A stretch of 7,948 nt of DNA from Lachnospiraceae bacterium UBA7060 (GCA_002493835.1 DLAA01000032.1:1459-9406); one strand, 5' to 3'. Positions 1 to 5,490 are shown, numbered from the stretch's first letter. Notes: generated by a model from the letters alone, not told the origin. Program-made: numbers and translations.

Positions 1-50
1 CCGATTCCCCAATCTGCCGGAACGACGAGGATGCCTTCCCTGTCGGATAC
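1..50 (-). repeat. Element A copy 1 (cut by window edge)
   Basis: This copy matches the other A elements through GATTCCCCAATCTGCCGGAACG and GGATGCC (plus-strand reading) and ends in the stop region of the 222-aa gene. In the outer stem one arm reads TCCTCG on the transcribed strand instead of TCCCCG. That change would still pair as a U-G wobble if the missing partner is CGGGGA. The left end lies outside the window. Confidence 0.65.
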
Positions 51-51
51 C

Positions 52-720
52 TTATGCTTTCCTATCAAAAGACGGCTTTTCCTCCAGATAATCCGGCAGT
101 GCTTCCAGTTCCTCCCCTTTGCCGTTCTTTAGGGAGCGGTACTCATTAAAGTAGATTCCGTAAAATTCCCTTTCCTTTTCCCGTTCAGCCGGAGTCCTCT
201 CGCAAGCCCACCCGTATCCCGAACCGAGATACGTCAATACTTTTGTGCCCTGGCAGTAAATGTCCGCGCCATATCCCCCGCTTGTCAGGATCGGACAGAT
301 AAGCGTTCCACCCCCTGCCAGCGCAAACTTCTTTTCGGCAAGGCCATCCGTCCTCCCATCTGCCGCCTCTAAGAAGTCAAGCAGCGTCAGCTCCCCGCTC
401 CCGTGGCATTTCAGATTGCCGCCCTGCCCCTTCAGCGCATTTTCAGCCTGCCGGTACAGCGCCTTCCTGTCGGGCGATACGTCAGACATATACTCTGCAC
501 ACAGCTCCGTCCTCCGCCTATGGATATATTCCAGTTCTGCCTTGCTTGCAGTATTCGCCGCCTTCCGTGCCAGCTCCTTAATTTCGTCAGTAAACTCAGC
601 CTTTGATTTACTGCTTTTCCCGGAACTTGGAATGATAGACCAGTCGGGCCCCCTGCCGCTCAATGGCATACTGTGTTTCGTATTTACAGAATTTACTGCA
701 CTTAAAGCCGAAATTCCCAT
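52..720 (-). CDS. Uncharacterised array protein 1 (222 aa), last visible gene of the sigma-28-driven array
   Basis: I do not recognise this protein. It starts MGISALSAVNSVN, a variant of the N-terminus shared by all five array genes. A Ser/Lys-rich linker (about residues 21-42) follows, then an amphipathic helical stretch (about 43-100) containing DEIKELARKA and IHRRRTELCAEY. A Gly-rich central part (about 101-172) carries FALAGGGTLICPILTSGGYG, which looks like beta strands and turns. The end is charged and helical (about 177-222, TPAEREKEREFYGIYF). No signal peptide or membrane segment is visible, and five cysteines occur. The ATG at 720 follows GAGGTGG a few bases upstream. Element A and element B lie between this gene and the larger gene upstream. 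Co-transcription with that gene is inferred from the shared orientation and the lack of a terminator. The stop codon lies inside another copy of element A, so the array probably continues to the left. Confidence 0.85.
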   Translation of the reverse strand: MGISALSAVNSVNTKHSMPLSGRGPDWSIIPSSGKSSKSKAEFTDEIKELARKAANTASKAELEYIHRRRTELCAEYMSDVSPDRKALYRQAENALKGQGGNLKCHGSGELTLLDFLEAADGRTDGLAEKKFALAGGGTLICPILTSGGYGADIYCQGTKVLTYLGSGYGWACERTPAEREKEREFYGIYFNEYRSLKNGKGEELEALPDYLEEKPSFDRKA

Positions 721-760
721 GAGTCCACCTCACAATTCATTTTCCTATCCGCATCTCATC

Positions 761-810
761 TATCGGTCAGAGCCGCATCCGCTCCCTTGCAATAAATTCG
801 GACAGTTCAC
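761..810 (-). repeat. Element B copy 1 (upstream of the 222-aa gene)
   Basis: This copy shares CAGAGCCGCATCCGCTCCCT on the plus strand and a TCCGAA-like end with the other B copies. It sits between element A copy 2 and the ribosome binding site of the next gene. The hairpin seen in copies 2 and 3 is weaker here, with wobbles and one mismatch; GTCCG can instead pair with CGGAT. Confidence 0.55.
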
Positions 811-819
811 CCTCCCTAC

Positions 820-906
820 TCCCCGATTCCCCAATCTGCCGGAACGCCGGGGATGCCTGCCCTGCCTTGTCAGGCTGTGGCCTTATTGCGGATATGCTAC
901 CGTTGG
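820..906 (-). repeat. Element A copy 2
   Basis: This is a full copy of about 85 bases immediately after the stop of the 514-aa gene. On the transcribed strand TCCCCG (848-853) pairs with CGGGGA (820-825). Inside are two smaller hairpins, CCGG-CGTT-CCGG and GATT-GGGG-AATC. The part nearest the stop (881-906) also matches copy 4 through CTTATTG and GGATATG. Confidence 0.7.
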
Positions 907-907
907 C

Positions 908-2452
908 TTATAAAACTTTCCTGAACTGATATCTATACATATCGGAGTACATATTGCCGGAGGACTGTGGTGTAAACCGGCCATCCAATGCGCCCATATC
1001 AACCGCAAAACCGCTGTCCGCCACGGAAAACGCCCCATCCTTGAACTGGAACTGTGAAGTGAAATCGGGAATCCCCAAGTCGCCGCTTATCCTGATCTTC
1101 CCTATGATATCCACCAGCGCATCCTTCATCCGTTCTATCTTGGCATTGTCCTTCGTCTTGTTGATCAGATCAGCAGCCTTGTCCGGCAACCCTCCGATCT
1201 TCCCGTCTGGCGTCAGATAAAGACTTTCTAAGGAAATATCCTCCCCCGTAACACCTTTCAGGTAGCGCCGGACTTCCTGCACATCCATGGCATACCGGTA
1301 TGTGCCACCGGACAGGTCTCCCACGCTGTCCGCAATCCCTATGTAATACTGGTACATCCGGTCACCGTACTTTTCATCTATCAGCTTCTGCACCTGTTCC
1401 CGGACGGCTCTGTCCTCTATCCCGTCCACGGACACATCTCCATTGCTCCCGATCCTTACACGCATACCCTCGATATCGTCACGGGAAATGCCCATCCCCT
1501 CCAAATCCTTAACGAAATCATCTGAAAAGCTGCTTTTCAGCTCCGCTTTATTCTGCGCTTTTTCCATGTCTTTCAGATTGGCAAAAATCTTCACATACTC
1601 CAGTTCCGCATCGTTTAAGCCCTTTCCCTCCGCCATGTCCTGCAGCAGTTCATCCACGGTGCGCCCACCCTTATACTTCTTTTCTTCCGGCAGGCTGTCA
1701 AACTGCTTCTGGTGGAGCCGCTCCAGCTCTTTTAAGTAATTCTGCTCCGTCTCCCGCAGGACTGCATTATACTGGTCAAGATATTCCCGCCAGTTTTCAT
1801 CCTTCCGGCTGTATGCGTTGTGGAGATTCCCATATGCTTCCCTGACGGCATCCGTCTTTTCATGCTCCTTATTTTCGGAAACATGGAAACTGATCTTGTA
1901 ATAATCATCCGGGGAAACCTCCTCCCCGTTTCCATTTTCTACCTTGAGGCAATATTTATTGGTATTGATATCCCAATTAGGGACGGTCAGCTTCTTCCGC
2001 CCCTCTCCGTCCCACTCTGCCTTCCCCACCTGATTGCCGTACTCATCATACAGGGTAAGGTCGTAATCACAGCCCTCCGGCATATCAATGTAAGCTTCAA
2101 CACCAAAGTAATTCCGCTGAGTGCTCATAAATGGGATGGAAAAGTTATAGAAATCCACATCCTTATCATCGCTGAGATTCCCTTTCAGGCTGCTGGTCTC
2201 GTCCTTGATCAGAAAATTCAAGTCCAGGAATGCGCTGCCTTTGTCCTGATCGGAAACCTCATAAGTGGTATGCTGCCTGCGGTATGTATTATTGCTGCTG
2301 AGTGTGCAGGTGTCCTCCCGCAGCTCCATGTTCCTGCGCATCTTCCCGTCAAAAAACGCCTCCGTCTCTTTTCCCGTCATGAAGTATACCGGCTTATTTC
2401 TGAAAGCCGATCCATATGCGGAACCTGCATCATTTACTGAATTAACTCCCAT
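908..2452 (-). CDS. Large array protein (514 aa) with a PPC-like beta-sandwich and long helical region
   Basis: This is the largest array member and its function is unknown. It begins MGVNSVNDAGSAYGS, matching the shared N-terminus. Residues about 75-193 resemble bacterial pre-peptidase C-terminal (PPC-type) beta-sandwich domains: DDKDVDFYNFSIP (about 95-107), YDLTLYDEYGNQ (about 130-141) and YCLKVENGNG (about 167-176). Such domains usually sit on secreted proteins; here there is no protease domain and no signal peptide. Residues about 200-305 are strongly charged and helical, likely a coiled coil. A C-terminal module follows (about 310-514), with two short segments of the kind SNGDVSVDGI and TPDGKIGGL. 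The reading frame is open up to 2572, but the ATG at 2452 has GGAGG seven bases upstream and restores the shared N-terminus. The extra 40 codons translate repeat A3 and are almost certainly untranslated. Confidence 0.88.
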   Translation of the reverse strand: MGVNSVNDAGSAYGSAFRNKPVYFMTGKETEAFFDGKMRRNMELREDTCTLSSNNTYRRQHTTYEVSDQDKGSAFLDLNFLIKDETSSLKGNLSDDKDVDFYNFSIPFMSTQRNYFGVEAYIDMPEGCDYDLTLYDEYGNQVGKAEWDGEGRKKLTVPNWDINTNKYCLKVENGNGEEVSPDDYYKISFHVSENKEHEKTDAVREAYGNLHNAYSRKDENWREYLDQYNAVLRETEQNYLKELERLHQKQFDSLPEEKKYKGGRTVDELLQDMAEGKGLNDAELEYVKIFANLKDMEKAQNKAELKSSFSDDFVKDLEGMGISRDDIEGMRVRIGSNGDVSVDGIEDRAVREQVQKLIDEKYGDRMYQYYIGIADSVGDLSGGTYRYAMDVQEVRRYLKGVTGEDISLESLYLTPDGKIGGLPDKAADLINKTKDNAKIERMKDALVDIIGKIRISGDLGIPDFTSQFQFKDGAFSVADSGFAVDMGALDGRFTPQSSGNMYSDMYRYQFRKVL

Positions 2453-2500
2453 TTCAAATCCTCCATTGTTTTCAATATTACGGCTCACTGTCCGCACTGC

Positions 2501-2580
2501 TCCCCGATTTCCCAATCTGCCGAAATGCCGGGGATGCCTGCCCTGCCTTGTCGGACTGCGGCTTATGGGCAATTTACGTC
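2501..2580 (-). repeat. Element A copy 3
   Basis: This copy abuts the stop of the 165-aa gene. It is very similar to copy 2 through GATGCCTGCCCTGCCTTGTC on the plus strand. The outer stem TCCCCG/CGGGGA (2529-2534 with 2501-2506) is unchanged. Substitutions inside leave GATT...AATC intact and turn one CCGG/CCGG pair into a G-U wobble. That pattern is compatible with selection on RNA structure. Confidence 0.7.
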
Positions 2581-3078
2581 CTATAACCGTTCCAGCTTCT
2601 CCAAAAACGCCCTGTAAAATTCTCCTTCTTTGATGCGGGCCTGCTGAACCTCTATGCTCCTGGGCGTATATACCCTTGGATGTTCCAAATCGTACAGCGC
2701 CTCTTTCGTTGCCTGGATTGCAGATTCCACCGTGCTTCCAAGGATGTCAAAATTCTCCGTCTCGCCCTTAAGCTGTTTATTAAGCCGCTGCACCATCATC
2801 TGCGATATATGGCTCATCATTCCGTTGCCCCGGATTCCCATGCCATTTGCATTTACTTCTTTCGCCGCATCCATCCACGCATCCTTCACTTCCTGCGGGG
2901 CATTCGGGCCAACCATATCAAAGGCTTTTTCGCCATAATCTGTTTTTTTTTCCTGTTCTATCCTTTCCGCCACCGTTTCCATAAATCCCACTGTACCGGA
3001 TTCCGTACTTTTTTCTGACTTTCTTGCCGTGTATCCTGTCACCGCGTAGCACGCTGTTCCTATTCCGTTAATGCCCAT
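2581..3078 (-). CDS. Uncharacterised array protein (165 aa), MGINGIG N-terminus
   Basis: No function is recognised. The N-terminus MGINGIGTACYAVTGYTARK is very close to that of the next gene upstream (MSVNGIGATGYPAWQGARK), while the remaining residues are unrelated. Residues about 32-48 form a charged helix. A more compact segment around 55-100 (GPNAPQEVKDAWMDAAKEV, then GNGMMSHISQMMVQRL) looks like a small helical domain. The C-terminus (about 110-165) is helical and ends KLERL. There is no signal peptide. A TTG three codons upstream (3087) is also in frame, but GGAGG at 3089-3093 sits ten bases before the ATG at 3078. The ATG also aligns the protein with its neighbours, so it is preferred. 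A 242-base gap carrying elements A and B separates it from the upstream gene. Its own stop codon abuts repeat A3. Confidence 0.85.
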   Translation of the reverse strand: MGINGIGTACYAVTGYTARKSEKSTESGTVGFMETVAERIEQEKKTDYGEKAFDMVGPNAPQEVKDAWMDAAKEVNANGMGIRGNGMMSHISQMMVQRLNKQLKGETENFDILGSTVESAIQATKEALYDLEHPRVYTPRSIEVQQARIKEGEFYRAFLEKLERL

Positions 3079-3109
3079 TTTCTCCAAACCTCCAATTATT
3101 TTTAGTGTT

Positions 3110-3166
3110 GCAGCCCCTCTATCGTTCAGAACCGCATCCGCTCCCTCGTAATAAGTCCGAACGGTT
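3110..3166 (-). repeat. Element B copy 2 (upstream of the 165-aa gene)
   Basis: This copy is closely similar to copy 3 over about 55 bases, beginning GCAGCCCCTC and including CGTTCAGA and ATAAGTCCGA on the plus strand. In the transcript CCGUUC (3159-3164) pairs with GAGCGG (3138-3143) across a 15-base loop, with one G-U wobble. Confidence 0.65.
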
Positions 3167-3190
3167 TATTACCTCATAATTACATTTTTC

Positions 3191-3214
3191 CTATGTTCCC
3201 CGGTCAAATTCCAT
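3191..3214 (-). other. Seven-codon mini-ORF with a perfect Shine-Dalgarno
   Basis: In the gap between the 178-aa and 165-aa array genes, an ATG at 3214 follows AGGAGGTGA (3223-3231), a nine-base match to the 16S rRNA tail. It opens a reading frame MEFDRGT ending in TAG. It could be a leader peptide, a ribosome-loading site, or the relic of a lost array gene whose start survives. Nothing shows that it is translated. Confidence 0.3.
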
Positions 3215-3238
3215 ACCGACCTTCACCTCCTCTCCCTG

Positions 3239-3304
3239 ATTCCCCGATCAGCCGGAACACCGGGGATGCCTGCCCTTTAGCTTATTGGGGATATGTAGCC
3301 GTGG
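3239..3304 (-). repeat. Element A copy 4 (internal deletion)
   Basis: This copy lies 17 bases after the stop of the 178-aa gene. It shares GCCGGAACACCGGGGATGCC-type sequence with copy 2 but lacks about eight bases corresponding to the GATT-GGGG-AATC hairpin. The outer stem TCCCCG/CGGGGA (3261-3266 with 3241-3246) is retained and can extend by two more pairs. It also keeps the CTTATTGGGGATATG segment near the stop. Confidence 0.65.
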
Positions 3305-3320
3305 GGCAGGCCATTTTCAA

Positions 3321-3857
3321 TTATGATTTGCCTTTACAGAAAGTAAGGATGTCATTAATCCACTTCCCATACCGCAGATACCCGTCCCAATTCCCAAGTG
3401 TTTTCATATCATCCATAAGTGCATATGCCGCTGAGAGATAATTGGCTTTCTCATGATAAGAAGCTGTTCCCGCCTTATCTTTCATGATAGCCATACTGAG
3501 GAAATTGCTGTCTGATGTATTCCCGGTATGTGCATTTAACGCAAGCATCTCCGTGTAAGAGCAGCTATTAGGGTTCACCTTGCTTACATCCACTGTCTGC
3601 TCGTATTCATTTCCGTTTTTATCCATGCCTTTTACAATATAAAGCGGATTTTCCTCTGAATAATCATCCGCCCTGTATACATTTGCACTTTCCCCTGTCT
3701 TCGCATCATAGATAGAAAATAATGCGTCCGGGGTGATATGTACTACATTTCCTGTTGCTTTCACATTAGCACCGAAATCGCCCTTCGCATTATTTTCTGC
3801 TTTCCTAGCTCCCTGCCATGCTGGATATCCTGTTGCCCCTATTCCATTTACGCTCAT
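3321..3857 (-). CDS. Uncharacterised array protein (178 aa), MSVNGIG N-terminus
   Basis: No function is recognised. It opens MSVNGIGATGYPAWQGARK, the clearest version of the shared array N-terminus, followed by a short polar linker to about residue 35. Residues about 36-92 read as beta-rich, with VVHITPDALFSIYDAKTGES, NVYRADDYSEENPLYIVKG and NEYEQTVDVSKV. They resemble a small domain with one Asp/Gly-rich turn (MDKNGNEY). Residues about 100-178 are helical (YTEMLALNA, YLSAAYALMDDMK), ending with an aromatic-rich tail and a cysteine near the C-terminus. There is no signal peptide. The ATG at 3857 has GGAGG nine bases upstream in the context AATGGAGGATTTGAAAA. This is nearly the same leader as that of the 514-aa gene, so the leader and the first codons appear to share ancestry. 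Confidence 0.86.
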   Translation of the reverse strand: MSVNGIGATGYPAWQGARKAENNAKGDFGANVKATGNVVHITPDALFSIYDAKTGESANVYRADDYSEENPLYIVKGMDKNGNEYEQTVDVSKVNPNSCSYTEMLALNAHTGNTSDSNFLSMAIMKDKAGTASYHEKANYLSAAYALMDDMKTLGNWDGYLRYGKWINDILTFCKGKS

Positions 3858-3891
3858 TTTTCAAATCCTCCATTTTGTCAATTATTTTAAT

Positions 3892-3950
3892 GGCAGCCCC
3901 TCAGTCGTTCAGAGCCGCCCCTGCTCTCTCATGATAAGTCCGAGCAGTTC
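3892..3950 (-). repeat. Element B copy 3 (upstream of the 178-aa gene)
   Basis: This copy is the closest relative of copy 2. In the transcript CUGCUC (3942-3947) pairs perfectly with GAGCAG (3921-3926) across a 15-base loop of the same length as in copy 2. Relative to copy 2, one pair changes from C-G to U-A at both partners, a compensatory change. Confidence 0.65.
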
Positions 3951-4050
3951 ATCCCATCATGCAGACACACCGCCTAGCTTCCCCTATCAAACTTTATGAC
4001 AAACACCCCCCTTTCGCTGTCATCCGCTAATAATACATTTCTCTTATCAC

Positions 4051-4083
4051 CTACAGCCGCCCCTGCACCCTCGCAGTCCGTAG
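4051..4083 (-). repeat. Diverged element B-like hairpin
   Basis: The plus-strand text CAGCCGCCCCTG followed by CCTCGCAGTCCG resembles element B copy 3 in order and composition. CTAC/GTAG (4051-4054 with 4080-4083) and CTGC/GCAG (4063-4066 with 4073-4076) form nested stems. Together with copy 3 it means the 267-base gap after the first array gene holds B-type sequence but no recognisable element A. Confidence 0.35.
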
Positions 4084-4108
4084 AGGCAAAGGTTTATGCG
4101 CCTCTGCG
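4079..4108 (-). other. Intercistronic hairpin after the first array gene
   Basis: CGTAGAGGC (4079-4087) and GCCTCTGCG (4100-4108) pair over nine positions around a 12-base loop. In the minus-strand RNA there is one A-C mismatch. It starts 17 bases after the stop codon of the 223-aa gene. There is no following U tract, so it is more likely a processing or stability structure than a full terminator. Confidence 0.35.
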
Positions 4109-4124
4109 GAATAGGGTGTAAAGA

Positions 4125-4796
4125 TTATACCTGTATATCCAGTGTGCTGCCCGAAGACGGTTTTTTTACAAATGTATTCCCGCTTTTAACAAGCTGGCTT
4201 TCCACGGATTCCCTTGTAACGCTGTCCAGTATGCCCGGATCAAACGGCTGTCCCGGCTCCCACTTCGGATTTGCCGCCTTGACCGCCGCATACATCGCAG
4301 AACGGTATTTGCCCTCATACTGCTGCAGCGTCCACGTCCCTTTCGCACGATCCTCCTTCTTTACGCTTAACTGGTATTCTCTGAAAATCTGCGACCTTTT
4401 CGTGGTATCTCCATTGGAAATCCCGTTCTCCTGAATAAATTCCCTCTTTACGTTATCGAACATCTTCTGCCGCATCTCGTCAGACACGGGTATCAGTTGC
4501 TGCCATGTGGAGCGGTCTACAGAACCGTCCCTGCCGTGATGCATACCAGGAACAATAATTCCTCCGGGGCCGATATAGTCTCCGTCAGAATTGTAATTGC
4601 GCATCATATTTTTCATATGTGCTTCACGGCCGCCTAACATCTCATACATCATTTTCTGTTCCGGCGTCATCATGGCTTCTTCTGCCATAACATCAGCTAA
4701 AACAGCTTCTTCCGCGGCCTTATACCCTTTGTTTCCAGTGTTCATGCCCGTATAACTGGCATTACTTGTTCCAAATCCACTAATGTTCATTGCCAT
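4125..4796 (-). CDS. First gene of the sigma-28-driven array (223 aa), Met-rich
   Basis: This is the promoter-proximal gene of the array, of unknown function. The N-terminus MAMNISGFGTSNASYTGMN is a looser version of the shared array N-terminus and is Gly/Ser/Thr/Asn-rich. Residues about 25-66 are helical and unusually rich in methionine (MAEEAMMTPEQKMMYEMLGG, then MKNMMRN). A Gly/Pro-rich turn region follows (about 71-90, IGPGGIIVPGMHHGRDG). After that comes a charged helical part (about 97-175), then a Pro/Gly-rich C-terminus ending LDIQV. It has no cysteine, signal peptide or membrane helix. The frame is open to 4850, but AAGGAGG at 4806-4812 lies nine bases before the ATG at 4796, and that start fits the neighbours. 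A second ATG two codons later is possible. The gene follows a leader of about 160 bases from the sigma-28 promoter. Confidence 0.86.
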   Translation of the reverse strand: MAMNISGFGTSNASYTGMNTGNKGYKAAEEAVLADVMAEEAMMTPEQKMMYEMLGGREAHMKNMMRNYNSDGDYIGPGGIIVPGMHHGRDGSVDRSTWQQLIPVSDEMRQKMFDNVKREFIQENGISNGDTTKRSQIFREYQLSVKKEDRAKGTWTLQQYEGKYRSAMYAAVKAANPKWEPGQPFDPGILDSVTRESVESQLVKSGNTFVKKPSSGSTLDIQV

Positions 4797-4900
4797 AAAT
4801 ATCATCCTCCTTGACTTAATATTTTTGTGCCAATCCTGGCCCGCATACAATTTGCCGTTTCATAAAATCCATCGGCAGATACGCCCGCATTTCAAACTGC

Positions 4901-4920
4901 GATCCTTTACGGAAAAGATC
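4901..4920 (-). promoter_or_regulatory. Leader hairpin in the array transcript
   Basis: On the minus strand GATCTTTT, loop CCGT, AAAGGATC forms an eight-pair hairpin with one G-U wobble. It lies in the transcribed leader, about 35 bases after the predicted start and about 100 bases before the first ribosome binding site. No run of T follows, so it is not a terminator. It may stabilise the 5' end; I do not recognise a riboswitch here. Confidence 0.35.
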
Positions 4921-4962
4921 AGTTTCCCACATTTATGAAACCCTGTTCAGTCTTTATATATT

Positions 4963-4989
4963 TTATCGGCAAAAACCTATATATTTTTA
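4963..4989 (-). promoter_or_regulatory. Sigma-28 (SigD/FliA-type) promoter of the array
   Basis: On the minus strand TAAA (4986-4989) is followed after exactly 15 bases by GCCGATAA (4963-4970). This matches every specified base of the flagellar sigma-28 consensus TAAA-N15-GCCGATAA. The predicted start lies near 4956, giving a leader of about 160 bases before the ATG at 4796. The sequence match is direct; use by the flagellar sigma factor is inference from the known consensus. Confidence 0.8.
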
Positions 4990-5000
4990 TAGTTTTTTGC
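4969..5000. promoter_or_regulatory. Near-perfect inverted repeat overlapping the sigma-28 promoter (candidate operator)
   Basis: GCAAAAACCTATA (4969-4981) and TATAGTTTTTTGC (4988-5000) are inverted copies matching at 12 of 13 positions around a six-base centre. The dyad covers the -35 box and touches the -10 box of the sigma-28 promoter. It is therefore well placed for a repressor, most simply the adjacent Xre-type protein. The region is AT-rich, which raises the chance of accidental symmetry, but the GC ends also match. Confidence 0.5.
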
Positions 5001-5008
5001 ATTATTAA

Positions 5009-5050
5009 GTCTATTTGCGTTTTTAGGTCATTATTAGTTTGTCTATTTGC
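5009..5050. repeat. Direct repeat GTCTATTTGC x2 upstream of the xre-type gene
   Basis: The ten bases GTCTATTTGC occur at 5009-5018 and again at 5041-5050, 32 bases apart, close to three helical turns. Both are preceded by ATTATTA-like sequence. The TTTGC ends resemble the outer ends of the nearby inverted repeat. At 5047-5063 TTGCA-N7-TGCAA forms a further small dyad just before the ribosome binding site. These may be extra binding sites for the regulator and are candidates for autoregulation. Confidence 0.4.
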
Positions 5051-5077
5051 ACCTACAATGCAATAGAGGTGATAGCA

Positions 5078-5419
5078 ATGATAGACTATAAAACAATTGG
5101 CGGTAAAATCAGGAAATTTAGAATAGCACGCAATCTATCCCAAGAAAAACTGGCTGAACTATGTGATGTCGGCACAACCCACATCTCCCATATCGAAACG
5201 GGTAACTGCATTCCCAGCTTAAAGGTATTTATCGCTATCCTAAATGCTTTATCCTGCTCCGCTGACCAGCTTTTATGTGACGAACTGGATAATGCGGAAC
5301 TGACTTACAAGGCTGAAATCTGCAATCTCTTAGAGGACTGTTCCAGCCATGAACTAATGATAATCACAAATACGATACAAGCCTTAAAAACATCCCTGCG
5401 TAAGAAGGAGTTTCCATAG
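5078..5419 (+). CDS. Xre/Cro-type helix-turn-helix transcriptional regulator (113 aa)
   Basis: This is a small DNA-binding regulator. Residues about 7-66 form a typical HTH_3/Xre domain: IGGKIRKFRIARNLSQEKLA, then the recognition region GTTHISHIETGNCIPSLKVF and the closing helix LNALSCSADQLL. Residues about 75-107 form a helical tail (YKAEICNLLEDCSSHELMII), which in such short Firmicute regulators commonly serves dimerisation. The frame also offers a TTG at 5039, but the ATG at 5078 has GAGGTG (5066-5071) at good spacing and puts the HTH domain at the usual place. The gene is divergent from the array, and the shared control region holds a strong dyad and repeated TTTGC half-sites. Autoregulation and control of the array are therefore likely but inferred. 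It ends at a strong terminator. The regulated signal is not visible. Confidence 0.9.
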   Translation: MIDYKTIGGKIRKFRIARNLSQEKLAELCDVGTTHISHIETGNCIPSLKVFIAILNALSCSADQLLCDELDNAELTYKAEICNLLEDCSSHELMIITNTIQALKTSLRKKEFP

Positions 5420-5433
5420 GATAATGTACTGAT

Positions 5434-5481
5434 AGCAAGCCGCCGCATACGGAATAAAACCATAGCGGCGGTTAGCTTTTG
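5434..5481. terminator. Strong, probably bidirectional terminator between convergent genes
   Basis: AGCAAGCCGCCGC (5434-5446) pairs with GCGGCGGTTAGCT (5465-5477) with one mismatch and one wobble. The stem continues through TACGG/CCATA to a seven-base loop, AATAAAA (5453-5459). TTTT (5477-5480) ends the plus-strand structure, a short tract. It lies between the xre-type gene and the end of the radical SAM operon. In the minus direction the hairpin is even better paired but lacks a T run. Confidence 0.75.
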
Positions 5482-5490
5482 TAAATTCTG

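Noticed and set aside
761..775. CCGATAG within element B as an internal sigma-28 promoter
   Set aside because: No -35 TAAA at the correct distance, and the motif is not kept in the other B copies.
260..913. Long plus-strand open frame, and another at 2265-2633 with a similar PRFPNLP...RGCLPCLV tail
   Set aside because: Both are antisense to well-supported minus-strand genes. Their similar tails simply reflect translation of repeats A2 and A3; no ribosome binding site was found.
2453..2572. N-terminal extension of the 514-aa gene by 40 codons
   Set aside because: The extension is a translation of repeat A3 and leader. The internal ATG at 2452 has a good ribosome binding site and gives the N-terminus shared with neighbouring genes.
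1..3304. CRISPR array or integron attC-type cassettes
   Set aside because: Copies of elements A and B are imperfect, separated by whole genes, and lack uniform short spacers. No integrase and no attC core sites were seen.
4869..4876. Second sigma-28 -10-like box (GCCGATGG, minus strand)
   Set aside because: No TAAA lies at the required 15-16 base distance, and it falls inside the leader of the main transcript.
5039..5077. TTG start extending the xre-type regulator by 13 residues
   Set aside because: The ATG at 5078 has a well-placed ribosome binding site and starts the protein at the normal distance from the HTH domain. The extension would translate the candidate operator repeats.
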